Shown here piece by piece: positions 1-10,482 of a stretch of DNA of 64,000 nucleotides; the stretch's first letter is position 1, and the number at the start of each line of letters is the position of its first letter. Source of the DNA: Ischnura elegans (taxonomy: Eukaryota > Arthropoda > Insecta > Odonata > Coenagrionidae); assembly GCF_921293095.1 (NCBI RefSeq), contig NC_060254.1, forward strand, positions 5,890,001 through 5,954,000. Reading direction: 5' to 3'. Position numbers and translations under genes: made by a program. Under the pieces are notes generated by a model. The model was not told the DNA's origin, did not search any database, and saw only the letters and a program-made list of their open reading frames with translations.

Positions 1-1957
1 CCAGGATACCAGCCTTCCCACGTGCCGTCCGAGGATAAGGTCCCATCAGCTATTGAGCCAAAACTTCCCAGGGTTGATATGGTCGTCTTCTTCTTGCGCT
101 GGTACTGGCCTTCTGGTCACTAGTCTTGGTGCATGCACATACTGGACACTCTTGTACATACCTTTTTACGTCTTGGCGAATATGCATCCAGAAGAACCGT
201 CGACGAATTGATAAGTATGTTTCCTCCTGTCCTGGATGCCCAGCTCCCGGCTCATTTTGGAACTTCTCTAATATGGCCCTAGCTTCAGATCTTGGCACCA
301 TAAGCACCGGTGACTGATCCGAGTTATGGGAGACATATAAAAGAAAATCGTCCTCGAGACTACGATTCTTATAACGCATCTTGAAAGTAGCAGGAACACT
401 TCTACTATCAGTGCAGCGTTGGCCAACCGAAGATTTCATCTCCTTACAGGCCCTACCATTACCTATTATGCCATCTCCTAATAATGCCCATAATTAAAGA
501 TTTACTTTCCCCAGTAGAAGCCAAAAGAACAGGTAAGTCTTCCTTCGGTTTTCTTAACTCCGGAACAACCCTCTCCACTAGCCTTCGATTTTGTTCCAGT
601 CACTTCATTTAGGCATTTTAAGAGATGAGTTGTCAGTGTAAAGATGGAATGTCCTCCCTTCAAGATAGCCTCGAAATTTCCCATTAGCCCAGACTGCCGC
701 CAAAGCCTCCTTCTCAGCTGTGTAGTAATTCATCTCTGTTGATGATATCATCCTTCTAGCATTCTCGAAAATCCTCCTCTCGCCCCGTTCATTCTCTTCA
801 AAGAATACAGCTCCAAATCCAAGATCGCTGGCATCTGTCTGTAAATTTCATTTCCTGCGAGGGTCTGGGTGTGCCAACCTTGGAGCATTACAAATGCTTT
901 CCTTGATCTGTTCAAAGACTCTTTGTTCACGTTCAGTCCATTTGAAGGGATCTGTCTTAATGAGTCAATCAGTCCGTGGAGCAGCTTTTACTTCAAAATG
1001 AGGTTCAAAAATACTGTACCAACCACAAAGTCCCAAAAACTGACAAACTTGCTTCTTAGTTTTTGGTTAATTGTATTTATAAATAGCCTTATTCTTTTAA
1101 GGTTGCCTTTCTAGACCTTCAGGAGTTAAAAAATGTCCGAGGTATTGCACCTTGGGGTTAACAAAGTGGCATTTCTTCAACTGGCAAGTTATTCCATGGA
1201 TCCTCACTATTTCCAGTACTTAAGATAGTTGCGTAAGATGTTCTTAACATCCGTTTCTATTATAGACAAGAATGTCATCTAGGAAAACTTGTTGACAAAA
1301 AATACCAATATATCCGGAGAGTACCTCATCCATTAACCTAATAAAAGTGGTGGGAGCATTTTTCAATCTGAATGGCATGACCCGGAATTGGTAGAGACCA
1401 CGAGGAGAAGCAAAGAAAGTCATTTCTCTTGAGCCTTCTTCCATCTCCACCCGCCAAAACCCTGAATTTAAGTCGAGAGTGCTGAATATCTAGGCACCAC
1501 TAACTTTCTTCAAATCCTTAAAATCAGGCATGGGATAGGCATCAATCACATTCTGAAAATTAAGCTTTCTAAATTCAACAGAAAGCCTGTAATCCCCGTT
1601 TTTCTTTTTTGGCAGCACAACTGGCGAAACCCAATGAGAAGTCGATTGTTCAATTAATCCATTTCTCTACATTTCCTGTATTTTCTTGTATAAAAATGCT
1701 TTCTTGTCAGGATTCATGGGATATAGCCTATGTTTAATGAGTTCAATACTCTTGTAAATAATTTAATGTTTTACGGTGGAAACCAATGCTCATATTTAGT
1801 GAAGAAGTCATGGCCAAGGCCATCGCTGATCAAATCCTTAATAATTAATGCAGGGATGTCAATGACTATGTTGGAACACTTTGCTCTAAGGAATGTTCGG
1901 CCTTGAACTCTGTGAAGCACATCATTTGCGGCACCGATAACTCTGTTGCTAGGATAA
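1..1957 (-). pseudogene. Ty3/gypsy pol remnant (part of PR, then RT, RNase H, integrase zinc finger), 3' side cut by window edge
   Basis: Read on the minus strand, this is a decayed gypsy pol. About 1790-1957 is the distal half of the protease region. About 1240-1760 is reverse transcriptase, with an FLDD version of the catalytic YxDD motif near 1270-1290 and the conserved stretch around FRLKNAPTTF near 1350. About 490-960 is RNase H, with TDASD near 830-843. About 50-439 is the integrase zinc-binding region, with GHPG and CPVC near its two metal-binding ends. Several stops and frameshifts break the frame, so no functional protein is expected. The integrase core would lie beyond base 1. Domain order is standard for Ty3/gypsy. 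The protease and gag halves lie beyond the insertion that ends at 6471. No LTR is visible. Confidence 0.85.
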
Positions 1958-1965
1958 ATTTAAAT
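1958..1965. repeat. 8-bp target site duplication, left copy
   Basis: ATTTAAAT directly abuts the outer hAT-like end and is repeated exactly at 6472-6479. Confidence 0.8.
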
Positions 1966-3365
1966 TAGGGATGAGTCGATTCCAAATGTCGATTCTCGAT
2001 TCCACCGATTCCCGGGCATGGAATCGGAATCGAGAATCGATCGCCTAAAGTCGATTCCGATTCCATCGATTCCAGGAAGATAAATGTTTTGAGCATAAAC
2101 TATAAGCTTGGGGCATAAAGGCTGCCTCACACCCAAGCAGCCGCGGTGTCAGCCTTGCCCGCGCGGAGGATACGCCCGGCACGCGGGTGCTGCGACGAAC
2201 ATACCTGAGAGGCCTCGGAAACATGAATATGTCGACAAGAGCGACAAACTAACGAACCCTGAAATGGCGCGTGTTCATGAGCAACTCTCAGAGAAAAAAA
2301 ATTGGAAACCATGGGATCGGGAAGCAATGCATACGTTTTTCGTTCTTTTAATAACCGCTGGTCACGGCGACAAATCATTGCGATTATGAATCATCATCGG
2401 AGAATTCATCTGCACCACCAGTTTAACGCATAATAGATCGAAATATTTTATTTTATATTTTCGAATGATATTTGAAGTCTGATGATAATAAAAACGTGCA
2501 GAGAGCGAGTTCACCTATGAAAAAAAGTTTCATATAAATACGCGCAGAGAGCGGTTTTTTTACATAAAATTTTTAGACTAACACGCGTCTGCGTCAATAA
2601 TAAAAAATTTAGACACATTCACGTTTATATAGCCCAGTTTCATCAATTCAACCCTTGAGAATGTTGAAACTTGCTCGGCACAAGCCGCCGCGGTCTCCGG
2701 GCGGACTCGACAGGTTGCGTTCGGCCGCCACCGCGCACCCGCCAGGCTGCTCTGGTATGTATGGACGCAATGAACGCTACATTATTGTTTGGCCACCGCG
2801 GCCAAACGACAATGTAGCCACCACGGCTATTGTTATTTTAGGAATGGTCGGATCGGATACCTCGGATCCAAATATCCGCGGATATTGCCCTTCATCGGAT
2901 ACATCGGATCCAAAGTCGCGGAAGACATCGGATCTGGATCCGAAATTTTAAATAATAGCTTCAGTGAATGTAATGATCCATAAGGGTGGAAAGAGTTCCG
3001 ATTCTCTCTTCAAATGCGTCGTCGCATGCGATTCTTGAACCGTTTTGTTTGAAAGCTCTCGCAGAGGTCACGTGAGAGAATTTCAGCCGTGGAAAATAAA
3101 AAAAGGCAAAATAAGACTGGCGCGTAGGGTGACTCTTCCCTAGAGATTGAAGAATCATCGGGGGAATCTCAGCGTCGTAGGATAATAACCAAGTCAAAAG
3201 TAACTACGTCGCAGATTTCAGAAAACCATCCTCGTCCGTTTACTAATTTTAACACCGTTCATAATAGAAAAAACTTCATTTTTCAAAGATTCATTTTTTT
3301 TCATTTTTGTAAATTCATGATATTTAAACATTTTGTTTCCTTTTATGAAGGAAAGTAATTTTGTT

Positions 3366-3421
3366 TTTATATTTTGGGGGGTCCGGATCCTCCGGATTTC
3401 CCCCTCTCGCTACGCCACTGC
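3366..3421 (+). repeat. terminal fragment of a CAGTGGCGTAGCGAG-type transposon
   Basis: A G-run, TCCGGATCC/TCCGGA and C-run lead into CTCGCTACGCCACTG, the inverse of an end sequence resembling the CAGTGGCGCAGC MITE ends seen elsewhere in this window. Only one end is present. It is probably a truncated copy. Confidence 0.35.
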
Positions 3422-4999
3422 CCAGACAGCACAACCATTTGTATACAAATGGTAAATCTTTTGTACCCTTACAAATTGTACCGATTTTTGTAGTACAATT
3501 GTATTGCAGTTGCATTCAAACGTCTTGTATACAGACCCGCCCGGAAAACAAAAGAACGATGGAATACGTATCGTCGAACTTGCTAAAACTCACTTTCCTG
3601 ATACCTCGTTATGAGAAGTGCTGAGAAGGTAGATAGAGTTATTCTTCATATTTTCTGGTTCGCTTTATAGATTGCTTTGACCCCTCGCCGTGTTGGATTC
3701 TTTTTCTCTCGGTTTTGCCCCCTGCTTCATTTGGTTTGGACTATTCTCACGATTTTGACCCCGGCTTCGTTGTGATTTTGGACTCTTCGTTGTTGTTAAA
3801 CTACGGCTGCGACAGTGAAATACTGTATTATTTCCTACCATTCTGCGATATTTAGTGAGCCTTAATAGATTCTCAGGTCATCTGTGCTACAAGCTCCCGT
3901 GTCAACTCTAGAACCCACGGCTGTTGTTTCAGGTAAGTGCTGACATTCAATGATTTAATCGATGCATGCATACAAATTTTAAGCTTGGAAAGTGGTTCTG
4001 CTGTAGAAATTTTAGGCATATTGATAATGCAGTTAATGTACTAGTGACGTGTTGCTGTCTCGTTTTATTCATTGTTTATCGCTACGGATATAATAGTCAA
4101 CCTAACATCAACACAACATAGACCAAGGGAAGCCAGCAAAAGTATAATTTTAATGAATGGAATTAGTGAGGCAAGAGAGAATTTTGGGTGTTTACTACAT
4201 TTTCGTGAAAGTCAAGGGTCACCCAATCTTGTGAAGACTTGAAGAAGTGCCAATTTCATTTTTTTAAATTTTCTCCCGTATAAAACTCCTGATGCAGTTT
4301 TGTGGTACATCAGTAAATGTGATGATAGGGGAGGTTTGTTATTAAGGTATTTGGAATGCAACGAAATTTTAGGTAATTTGTATTACCCCATGGAGTAATA
4401 ACTTCATCTTTTGACTTATTTCTCTGGGGAAAACCAAATACCCTAAACTGAATAGAGGAACCTATTCCTAAATTAAATGCTTCAGGAGTTTAATATAATT
4501 TTCAAGCATTTTTCCTATATACCCCAGGGAGTAATGATAGCATTTCCTTTATCTTTACAGTTTCTGCCCGGAGGAAGGGACTTCACGAGGGCAAGTTGTT
4601 TGTCCGAGAAATATCAAAATGGTTGTACCAGAGTGCTTCAGAAAGGACAAATAATAAGTTAATGTTCAATTAATTTTATATTGCTTTGCTACAGTTATTA
4701 GCATTCTTGCATCATGTACATGTACTTTGTTTTTAACTTTTTGAATTAGAATGTAGTAGGAGTAGTCCATATCCTTCAGGCAGCCTAAGAAAAAATCTTA
4801 CCTTCATACCTCGTATGTTATTGAATTTAACATACGTCGAACTTGAAGACAAAGTAAGTGGTAAGTATTTTTTGTTTTGTCCAAAAACATTTGTGGCCCG
4901 AGATACATTCCACCCAACATGGACCTGCGGGTGCTATTTTTCACTTGTGATTTTGGACAAAATACTAAAATGCTCAGGAACGGTTCAAGATAATATACT

Positions 5000-5510
5000 T
5001 ATTTCTGTTTTTTTTTAAAGGTTATAATTTTGTGATTAAATTTAAATTGAAAATTTGTGTCCACATTCTCTTGCTGAAATTTTTCATAAAAACATTTTTT
5101 CTCAAAAATTCTAATCCCTAAACATTGCCAGTTCAAATAGTTGGTAAGGTTTTTGAAGTGACTAGCGGCACCATCGGAAATAATTATGATATTTTCTACC
5201 TGTGATTGCAGTGGTTGAAGAATTTTGTTAATTGCCAACAATGCATGTGCTGATTCATGTCCTCTGCCATCACTTATAACTGCTACACTTGTGGCCTTGT
5301 TCTGAAAATATGTCACTCCTGTAAAAATTTAAACTTGGTCGTTACTCCAGTGATATCCTTGAACTTCTTGTGGTAGAATCACTGACCAGGTCTCAGCAAA
5401 ATCAAAGTGAAGCACTTAACGTGCAGCTTCTATCCGTCCCTACTCTTCTGCAATGTGTTCTCGTTGCACCTTCTTCAGATGTTGGTGTGTTACTGCTTTT
5501 TTTGTCCCAA
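5000..5510 (-). pseudogene. decayed transposon-associated ORF, superfamily not identified
   Basis: The minus strand from about 5510 to 5000 reads as one protein broken by several in-frame stops. Its longest open part is 5316-4999. Recognisable islands, in order, are HFDFAE, QGYHW and then ISDGAASHFKN near 5160. I recall a similar D-F-A-E-N / S-D-G-x-x-S-x-x-K-N pattern in uncharacterised, repeat-associated arthropod and cnidarian proteins, but I cannot name a superfamily. The acidic residues could be catalytic, but that is inference. It lies within the inner hAT-like element and may be cargo, an older nested element or part of an unrelated transposon. Confidence 0.45.
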
Positions 5511-5928
5511 GGTATCGTTAGAAAATTATTATCTTTCAAATAAAACTGAAATTAGCAAAATATCTTGAACTCTTGCTTAGATATGAGCATTTTAGTATTT
5601 TGTCCGAAATCTAATGTGAAAAGTAGCACCCATGGGTCCATGTTCGGAGGAATATATCTTGGGCCAAAAATTATTTTGGACAAAACTAAAAAAATGCTTA
5701 TTACTTACTTTGTCCTGAAGTTTGACACATGTTAAATAACATCGGAGACTATGAAGGTAACCTCTCTGCCTGAATCGATTTGCACTGGGCCAGGATGATT
5801 ATTTTTAAGTGTTTGTCCGGGAAGTTAAGCTAAATTGTTTGATTGATTCAAATTTTTTGTCTGGGAAATATCAATTGAATGTACCAGAGTGCTACAAGAA
5901 TGGAGTTTGTTTATTTTGAAAGTGTTTT

Positions 5929-5980
5929 AAAATCTTAGGGTGAACCACTGACCATGGTCAGTGGTTCACCCTAAGATTTT
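5929..5980. repeat. perfect 52-bp palindrome with no spacer
   Basis: Two 26-base arms (5929-5954 and 5955-5980) are exact reverse complements meeting at CCATGG. The arm begins AAAATCTTAGGG and contains GTGAACCACTGAC. It lies inside the inner hAT-like element, in otherwise AT-rich DNA. Confidence 0.95.
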
Positions 5981-6471
5981 TCCTATTTTTATTTCCAAAT
6001 CCAATCGTAACAGTTTAGGTCCTGAGCATGTAAAGATGTTTTTAAAAAACAACTTGAAAGCCTATAATATGATCTTTAATTTATAAAAATATAAAAATGT
6101 GTATGAAAATTTAAAAAGCATTCCTTTGATTATATGTACCCAGAATTGTCTTGAATAATTATACTTTGTTTAATAGCTTGAATTTTAAAATGCATTTGGT
6201 TCCGAAAATATCCGATCCGAAAGATCTGGCTCCAAAAATCAAGGATTCGATCCGAATCTGGATCCGAAAAAAATACTTGATCCGACCATCCCTAGTCATT
6301 TTATTCCGTTCAATTTTTAAAGTTTAATGACAGCAATGCTACAGTTAAATCAATATCCCACATTTTAGAAGGATTAAGAATCGATGGAATCGGAATCGAG
6401 AATCGGGAATCGATTTGAAGGAATCGAAATTGGAATCGGAATCGAAAAAAAGTGGAATCGACTCATCCCTA

Positions 6472-6479
6472 ATTTAAAT
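6472..6479. repeat. 8-bp target site duplication, right copy
   Basis: ATTTAAAT follows the right end of the outer hAT-like element and matches 1958-1965 at all 8 bases. The motif is itself palindromic and AT-rich, so the match alone is weaker evidence than a complex 8-mer, but it coincides exactly with both inverted ends. Confidence 0.8.
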
Positions 6480-7064
6480 ATCATCAAAATCGTTCATTAT
6501 TCTATCCGATATAAATTTTTTACTTGCTTGGAAATCTAAAATGGCTTTATAAGTTTTATTTTTGACGCAGATCGTTATGGCTGGTCGGGGACCGTCCTGC
6601 TGGTCAATCCCAATATGTCCAATTGTATCCTTAGTGATCCATTGGTTAATTTTTGTACTACTTTAAACCTGGGAGTTAGTGGCGTTGAACCCAGGGACAT
6701 TCTCCTCCAGGACAGAATGGCCCCTCAATAGTTTTCCGGGCAACGATCTCGTACGTGACCAGTTTTCCCACAACCAAAGCATTTCCTGCGAAGGCCAGTT
6801 TCTCGATGAGTAACGTTTTCGTCTGGAGAAGTCTTGATCTTCATATACTCCTCCTCTAGTTGCCTAATGAGATCCCTTAATTCGTCAAAAGTCTTCGGAT
6901 TAGACACTCTCACCAACGGCCTCGTTTTATCATTGAGTTACTCAATCATACATGGCAAAGCAGAACTACTGTCCTCTTGAGGATTCAGTATTTTAAAAAT
7001 TTTATATTTCTGGATTACAATCGCGCCAGCCCTCATGCCCTTAGGCTGCGTTTCGGTTAATAAT

Positions 7065-7140
7065 TTCCAGCAGTAACTGATGAAACCCAACAGTTACTGT
7101 TAAAATCCAACTGTAACTGCTAAAATCCAACAGTTCTTTC
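7065..7140. repeat. short tandem repeat of CAACAGTTACTG-type units
   Basis: About three imperfect copies of a 20-26 bp unit with CCAACAGTT and AACTG(C/T)TAAAATCC alternate here, including the near-palindrome AACAGTTACTGTT. Confidence 0.6.
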
Positions 7141-7282
7141 GCTAAGGGTAGGCCCCTCATGTTATTCAACCGTATCTGCCTGCCTGCCCCTCCAATTGTT
7201 GTGACACCAAATACACGTAATTATTCTCAGGCAGATTCGTCCATCTAAGTAAGGAAACAGAGATTGTCAAAAACACTTCCAG

Positions 7283-7640
7283 CTCTTCTTCTAATCTACC
7301 GTGATATTCTAGTTGGCTTTCCCTAATTACTGTACGATCAGCAGGCAGCCCTATTGAAGTAGCTGGTTGAACAACAGGTCAACATGTTTAAAAATTCATT
7401 CTCTAATTTTGACAATATTTTAGATACATCTTGTTGTAAGCCATCTGATCGCGATATTTTTTCAGGTCTTCTTTTAATCTACCGCGATACTCTGGTAGGC
7501 TTTCCCTAATTACTTTAGGATTCAGGCAGCCCTATCGATGTAGCTGGCTGAATATTTGCTTGGGAAATCAACATGTTTTAAATTTAATTCTCTAATTGGA
7601 CAATATTTTAGATACATCTTGTTGTGGGCCATCTAATCGC
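7283..7640. repeat. direct tandem duplication, about 183-bp unit, inside decayed gag
   Basis: Unit one (from 7283) and unit two (from 7466) both run through TCTTCTTNTAATCTACCG, GGCTTTCCCTAATTACT, GCAGCCCTAT, ATTTTAGATACATCTTGTTG and CCATCTRATCGCGAT in the same order. The unit is 61 codons, so the original duplication could have kept the gag frame. Confidence 0.75.
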
Positions 7641-7850
7641 GATGTATTTTTTTTCAATGTCGGTGCAAAGGTAAAGTTCATTAATTTCTAAGTTAGTAAC
7701 TCTTTGATTAATAGCTTTAACCCTCGCGTAAGGGAAAAAAATGTCTCGCCACATATACGGCATCGATTGATATTGAAATAAATAGTATAAAACTAGGTAT
7801 TCATATGAAATGGACAATTCGATCCTTAATTTTTTTAATTTACACTTTTC

Positions 7851-8135
7851 CTATCTATTTGAGGGGACATTGGCGCCATTTTCATGCAGTGTGATTTCAC
7901 TCAAGTACGGCAATCATTTGCTAATAACTCAAAAAGCAACACGGTGACCGGCGTATTTTCATTTTATCATGACTTTTGTCGTATATCAAACACAATATTA
8001 ATTTTTCCTAAAAAATTAAACCCAAATTCTAAGAAGTTATGGATATCTTTGCTATCACTGTAAGGTGGGGCAGTATATATATAGTGCTTATGTAATGCAT
8101 TTGAAACCTTCGATTCGCTTCTCTGCCATACCGAA
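7851..8135. other. AT-rich spacer, nothing recognised
   Basis: No gene, inverted end or tandem repeat is evident between the gag remnant and the direct repeat that follows. Confidence 0.5.
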
Positions 8136-8139
8136 AATT

Positions 8140-8795
8140 CCAAAACTAATTCAGTTAATTACAAAACTAACTATTTGGGCAGCATAATGAAGAATGATCG
8201 TTTGCTGAAACAATAAGAGGCAACAGACTCTAAACTTAATACAACATTTAGTCAATCAGGGGAGAGAACTATGGAAATGCAAATGGTATCAAATTACAAA
8301 TTAGGCCAGCATAATACAAAATTGTCATTGGAAGAATCAAATGTGCTATACATATTACGCGGTTCTAAAGCATATGAAGTTTAGAAAAATTCTGTAATTG
8401 CAACTTTGTACGATGCTTACGCTTAGAAGTTAAATCAGAAAACAATTTATTTTCAATGGATACACTAGTATTCTAACCAAAGCCTTCGACTGTGAACCAT
8501 GAACCAGTAGTATGGGTTGAAATGGCAATGCTCAAGCAGTACAATGTATAGGTAATGTGATCTCAGCAGTAAAAAAATCAAGATGGAGACGAAGTAAGGT
8601 GATCTCTGGCCCCAACTAGCTATGTGATGCAATATGAAGTCTTCACCCCTCCAATACCCAAAAATACAAAATGTAACAGTATCTTTATGATTCTCCATTC
8701 ACCAAAAATTCAGTTATTTGCAAAACTAATTTATTGGGCAGCTTATTGGAGAATGATCATTTGCAGAAACAATAAGAGGCAACATACTCTAAACC
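8140..8795 (+). repeat. pair of about 95-bp direct repeats separated by about 470 bp
   Basis: 8140-8235 and 8703-8795 share, in the same order, AATTCAGTTA, CAAAACTAA, TTGGGCAGC, GAATGATC and GAAACAATAAGAGGCAACA. The intervening DNA is AT-rich with no supported gene. This may be a local duplication or two copies of an undefined repeat. Confidence 0.6.
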
Positions 8796-8825
8796 AGATA
8801 AGCACCAAGGAAATTCTATCGTAAG

Positions 8826-9685
8826 AATAATTGAACAGCTTTTCATTTTCCCAGCATCATCAGCTGGAGAGGAAAGTCTTTTCCACTTTTAAATTAGTTC
8901 ATTCAAAATTGCAGAATAAATTAGGACACAATAAAGCTGCAACGTTAGTTGTCTTATAGAAGCATTTAAATGATAGCCATCCAATGTAGGTGTCCTCATT
9001 GCACAGTGTTGATAGGAATACTATATGATAAGTACATGGTTTTCTTTTTGTATATTAGAACTTCTCAATATGAAAACACTTGTTAGCCATGATTAGTGAG
9101 TGACATGAGGTATTTATTAATATCCTATATCACTCACTTTGTTTGTAATTTGCTAAATCATTATATTGCATGACAACTTATATTTGCTCTTCATGCTGTA
9201 AAATATGCAACTCCGTTGTAAAATTTTTGTTCAATCTAATTGTCGAATGTTGTATTTTTCCTTTATTGTGCCTTCATTTATGTGACACTGCCTTCCCCTT
9301 GTAATTAGAAGAAAAAACAATTTTTTCCTTGATCCCACATTTACTTTGGGCTGACAGACCGACTACTCACTTACACTCACTATCATTAAAAATTGACGCA
9401 GGTCATGGAATTTTTCTAAGAATTAAATGTGGCTCAATTTATTATCTGTCAATTTTACTGATGATTTTCTTTGCGCTAATTGTATTTTCTATTAAAAAAC
9501 TGAAATGTAAGATTTTTAAAAATTTTCATGTTACATGCATTCCTACAGTATCATTTATATTTAACAGCAACCATTGTGCTGGTAATTGTCAAATCATTGT
9601 ATGAATTAAGACATAAAAATCAAAATTATACACGTACAGCTTCCTTTTTTTGACTCTTTAAAAATCAAACATATAGATCACATTT
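8826..9685. other. AT-rich non-coding stretch
   Basis: Short open frames occur, but none shows a recognisable domain. No inverted ends or tandem arrays were found. Confidence 0.5.
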
Positions 9686-9689
9686 TGAT

Positions 9690-9782
9690 TTAAATCACCT
9701 GATTTTTTGAAATAAAAATCGAGTGATTTAAATCGTGATTTACATCATGATTTAAATCGAAGTGATTTAAATCAATCAACCC
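9690..9782 (+). repeat. hAT-like terminal fragment with GATTTAAATC sub-terminal repeats
   Basis: Repeated GATTTAAATC and GTGATTTAAATC motifs lead to a terminus ATCAATCAACCCTG at 9769-9782, the inverse of a CAGGGTTGATTGAT end. Clustered short repeats next to a CAGGG end suggest one end of a hAT-like element. The opposite end was not found. Confidence 0.4.
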
Positions 9783-10165
9783 TGATGGCGACTCCTATTT
9801 ATTGCTTATTTTCTTAATTTAAAATAATGTATCGATATACTATTAAATAGATTTCCGACCACAAATGTTTCGGGTGAACGAGACGAGATACGACAAAAAG
9901 TCATCGACTCGAAAAATTGTCGAAACACTTAATTTTCTATTTATACCTATCTATTCGTTTAAAATTTAATAGGAAGACTTGTTTAAACAAATGGCCACCA
10001 AAATTCGATGGCGTCGCTGCGATCATTAAAAGAGATAAGAATGATTGAATATCATAACAACAAATTTGTTTTTGCAATAAAAAGAAGCAGAAGAGAAATA
10101 GGAAAAGTGAAAAAGAAGAAGGAGATAAAATGGAAAGATAAGAAAGATAAGAGGTACGAAATTCA
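9783..10165. other. spacer before the LTR element
   Basis: AT-rich DNA with a purine-rich block at 10,080-10,150. No gene is supported. Confidence 0.4.
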
Positions 10166-10169
10166 CAAC
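10166..10169. repeat. 4-bp target site duplication, left (CAAC)
   Basis: CAAC precedes the TG of the 5' LTR and recurs immediately after the 3' LTR. Confidence 0.85.
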
Positions 10170-10463
10170 TGTGGCGAGTCAAACAGGAAGTACAACGCAC
10201 CGACGCTGATCAGCGCGGGCAACCAGGCGAGCCCGGTCAACGCGGCGAGGCTGCCGCATCGAACCAAAAGCAGTATATCCAGCGTATATAAGACCAGCGG
10301 AGAAGCCACCGCGAGAGGCAGAAATATATGAGAAGGTGCTAGCAGAACGCTGTGCTAGAGAGAACTGCCACCTCAAGTGTAAACCGATTTTTGTACATAA
10401 TAAAAATCGTACATTGGAAGAGTATTGTTTGCTTGCAACATAGCCTGGCAGCCGACCTTTACA
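10170..10463 (+). repeat. 5' LTR
   Basis: The 294-bp LTR begins TGTGGCGAGTC and ends CCTTTACA. Against the 3' LTR it differs only at 10,172 (T versus C) and at one position in the CCACC(G/T)CGAG segment. It holds a TATA-like TATATAAG at 10,285-10,292 and an AATAAA at 10,398-10,403, consistent with an R/U5 layout. Confidence 0.95.
10285..10292 (+). promoter_or_regulatory. TATA box of the 5' LTR
   Basis: TATATAAG lies 115 bp into the LTR and is repeated in the 3' LTR. It is the likely core promoter for the genomic RNA, with the AATAAA signal about 106 bp downstream. Confidence 0.6.
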
Positions 10464-10464
10464 T

Positions 10465-10482
10465 TGGTGACCCCGACGTGAT
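10465..10482 (+). other. primer binding site, tRNA-Trp type
   Basis: TGGTGACCCCGACGTGAT starts two bases after the LTR. From memory of animal tRNA-Trp, whose 3' end is CACGTCGGGGTCA plus CCA, it is complementary over 18 bases. It overlaps the gag ATG at 10,481. Confidence 0.8.

Larger units (their letters stand above)
2839..6294. mobile_element. hAT-like DNA transposon (inner), nested in the outer one
   Basis: The left end reads TAGGAATGGTCGGATC from 2839. The inverse at the right reads GATCCGACCATCCCTA, ending at 6294. GATCCGA/CGGATC sub-terminal repeats occur at 2848-2945 and 6205-6290. Flanking 8-mers GTTATTTT (2832-2839) and GTCATTTT (6295-6302) agree at 7 of 8 bases, so the exact left boundary is uncertain by one base. 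The repeat-rich ends and 8-bp duplication point to hAT. The interior has plus-strand AT-rich DNA at 3540-4700 with no clear gene, a decayed minus-strand ORF at 5000-5510 and a perfect palindrome at 5929-5980. Whether that ORF belonged to this element is unclear. Confidence 0.65.
1966..6471. mobile_element. hAT-like DNA transposon (outer), inserted in the gypsy protease region
   Basis: The ends are TAGGGATGAGTCGATTCC at 1966 and its inverse ending at 6471. Both ends carry many short GATTCC/GAATCG sub-terminal repeats (1970-2075 and 6375-6465). The 8 bases just outside are identical, ATTTAAAT at 1958-1965 and 6472-6479. TIRs with short sub-terminal repeats and an 8-bp duplication are the hAT signature. 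The element's own transposase is not recognisable. The 2108-2830 stretch has an open but repeat-like frame and a small hairpin (TTTGGCC/GGCCAAA near 2807-2823). Much of the interior is a second element. Gypsy gag lies to the right and pol to the left, so this insertion came after the gypsy. Confidence 0.8.
6480..7850 (-). pseudogene. Ty3/gypsy gag and start of protease, decayed
   Basis: This is the upstream half of the minus-strand gypsy whose pol lies at 1-1957. The frame at 6725-6916 has a CCHC zinc knuckle, CFGCGKTGHVRDRC, typical of gag nucleocapsid. About 6530-6600 resembles the start of a retropepsin, but the expected D-T-G triad reads LDFQAS, so the catalytic site is lost. About 7160-7290 contains FLRWTNLPE-like gag coding sequence. 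Further upstream the reading frame is interrupted and partly duplicated. The outer hAT-like element separates the two protease halves. The 5' LTR could not be located to the right. Confidence 0.75.
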
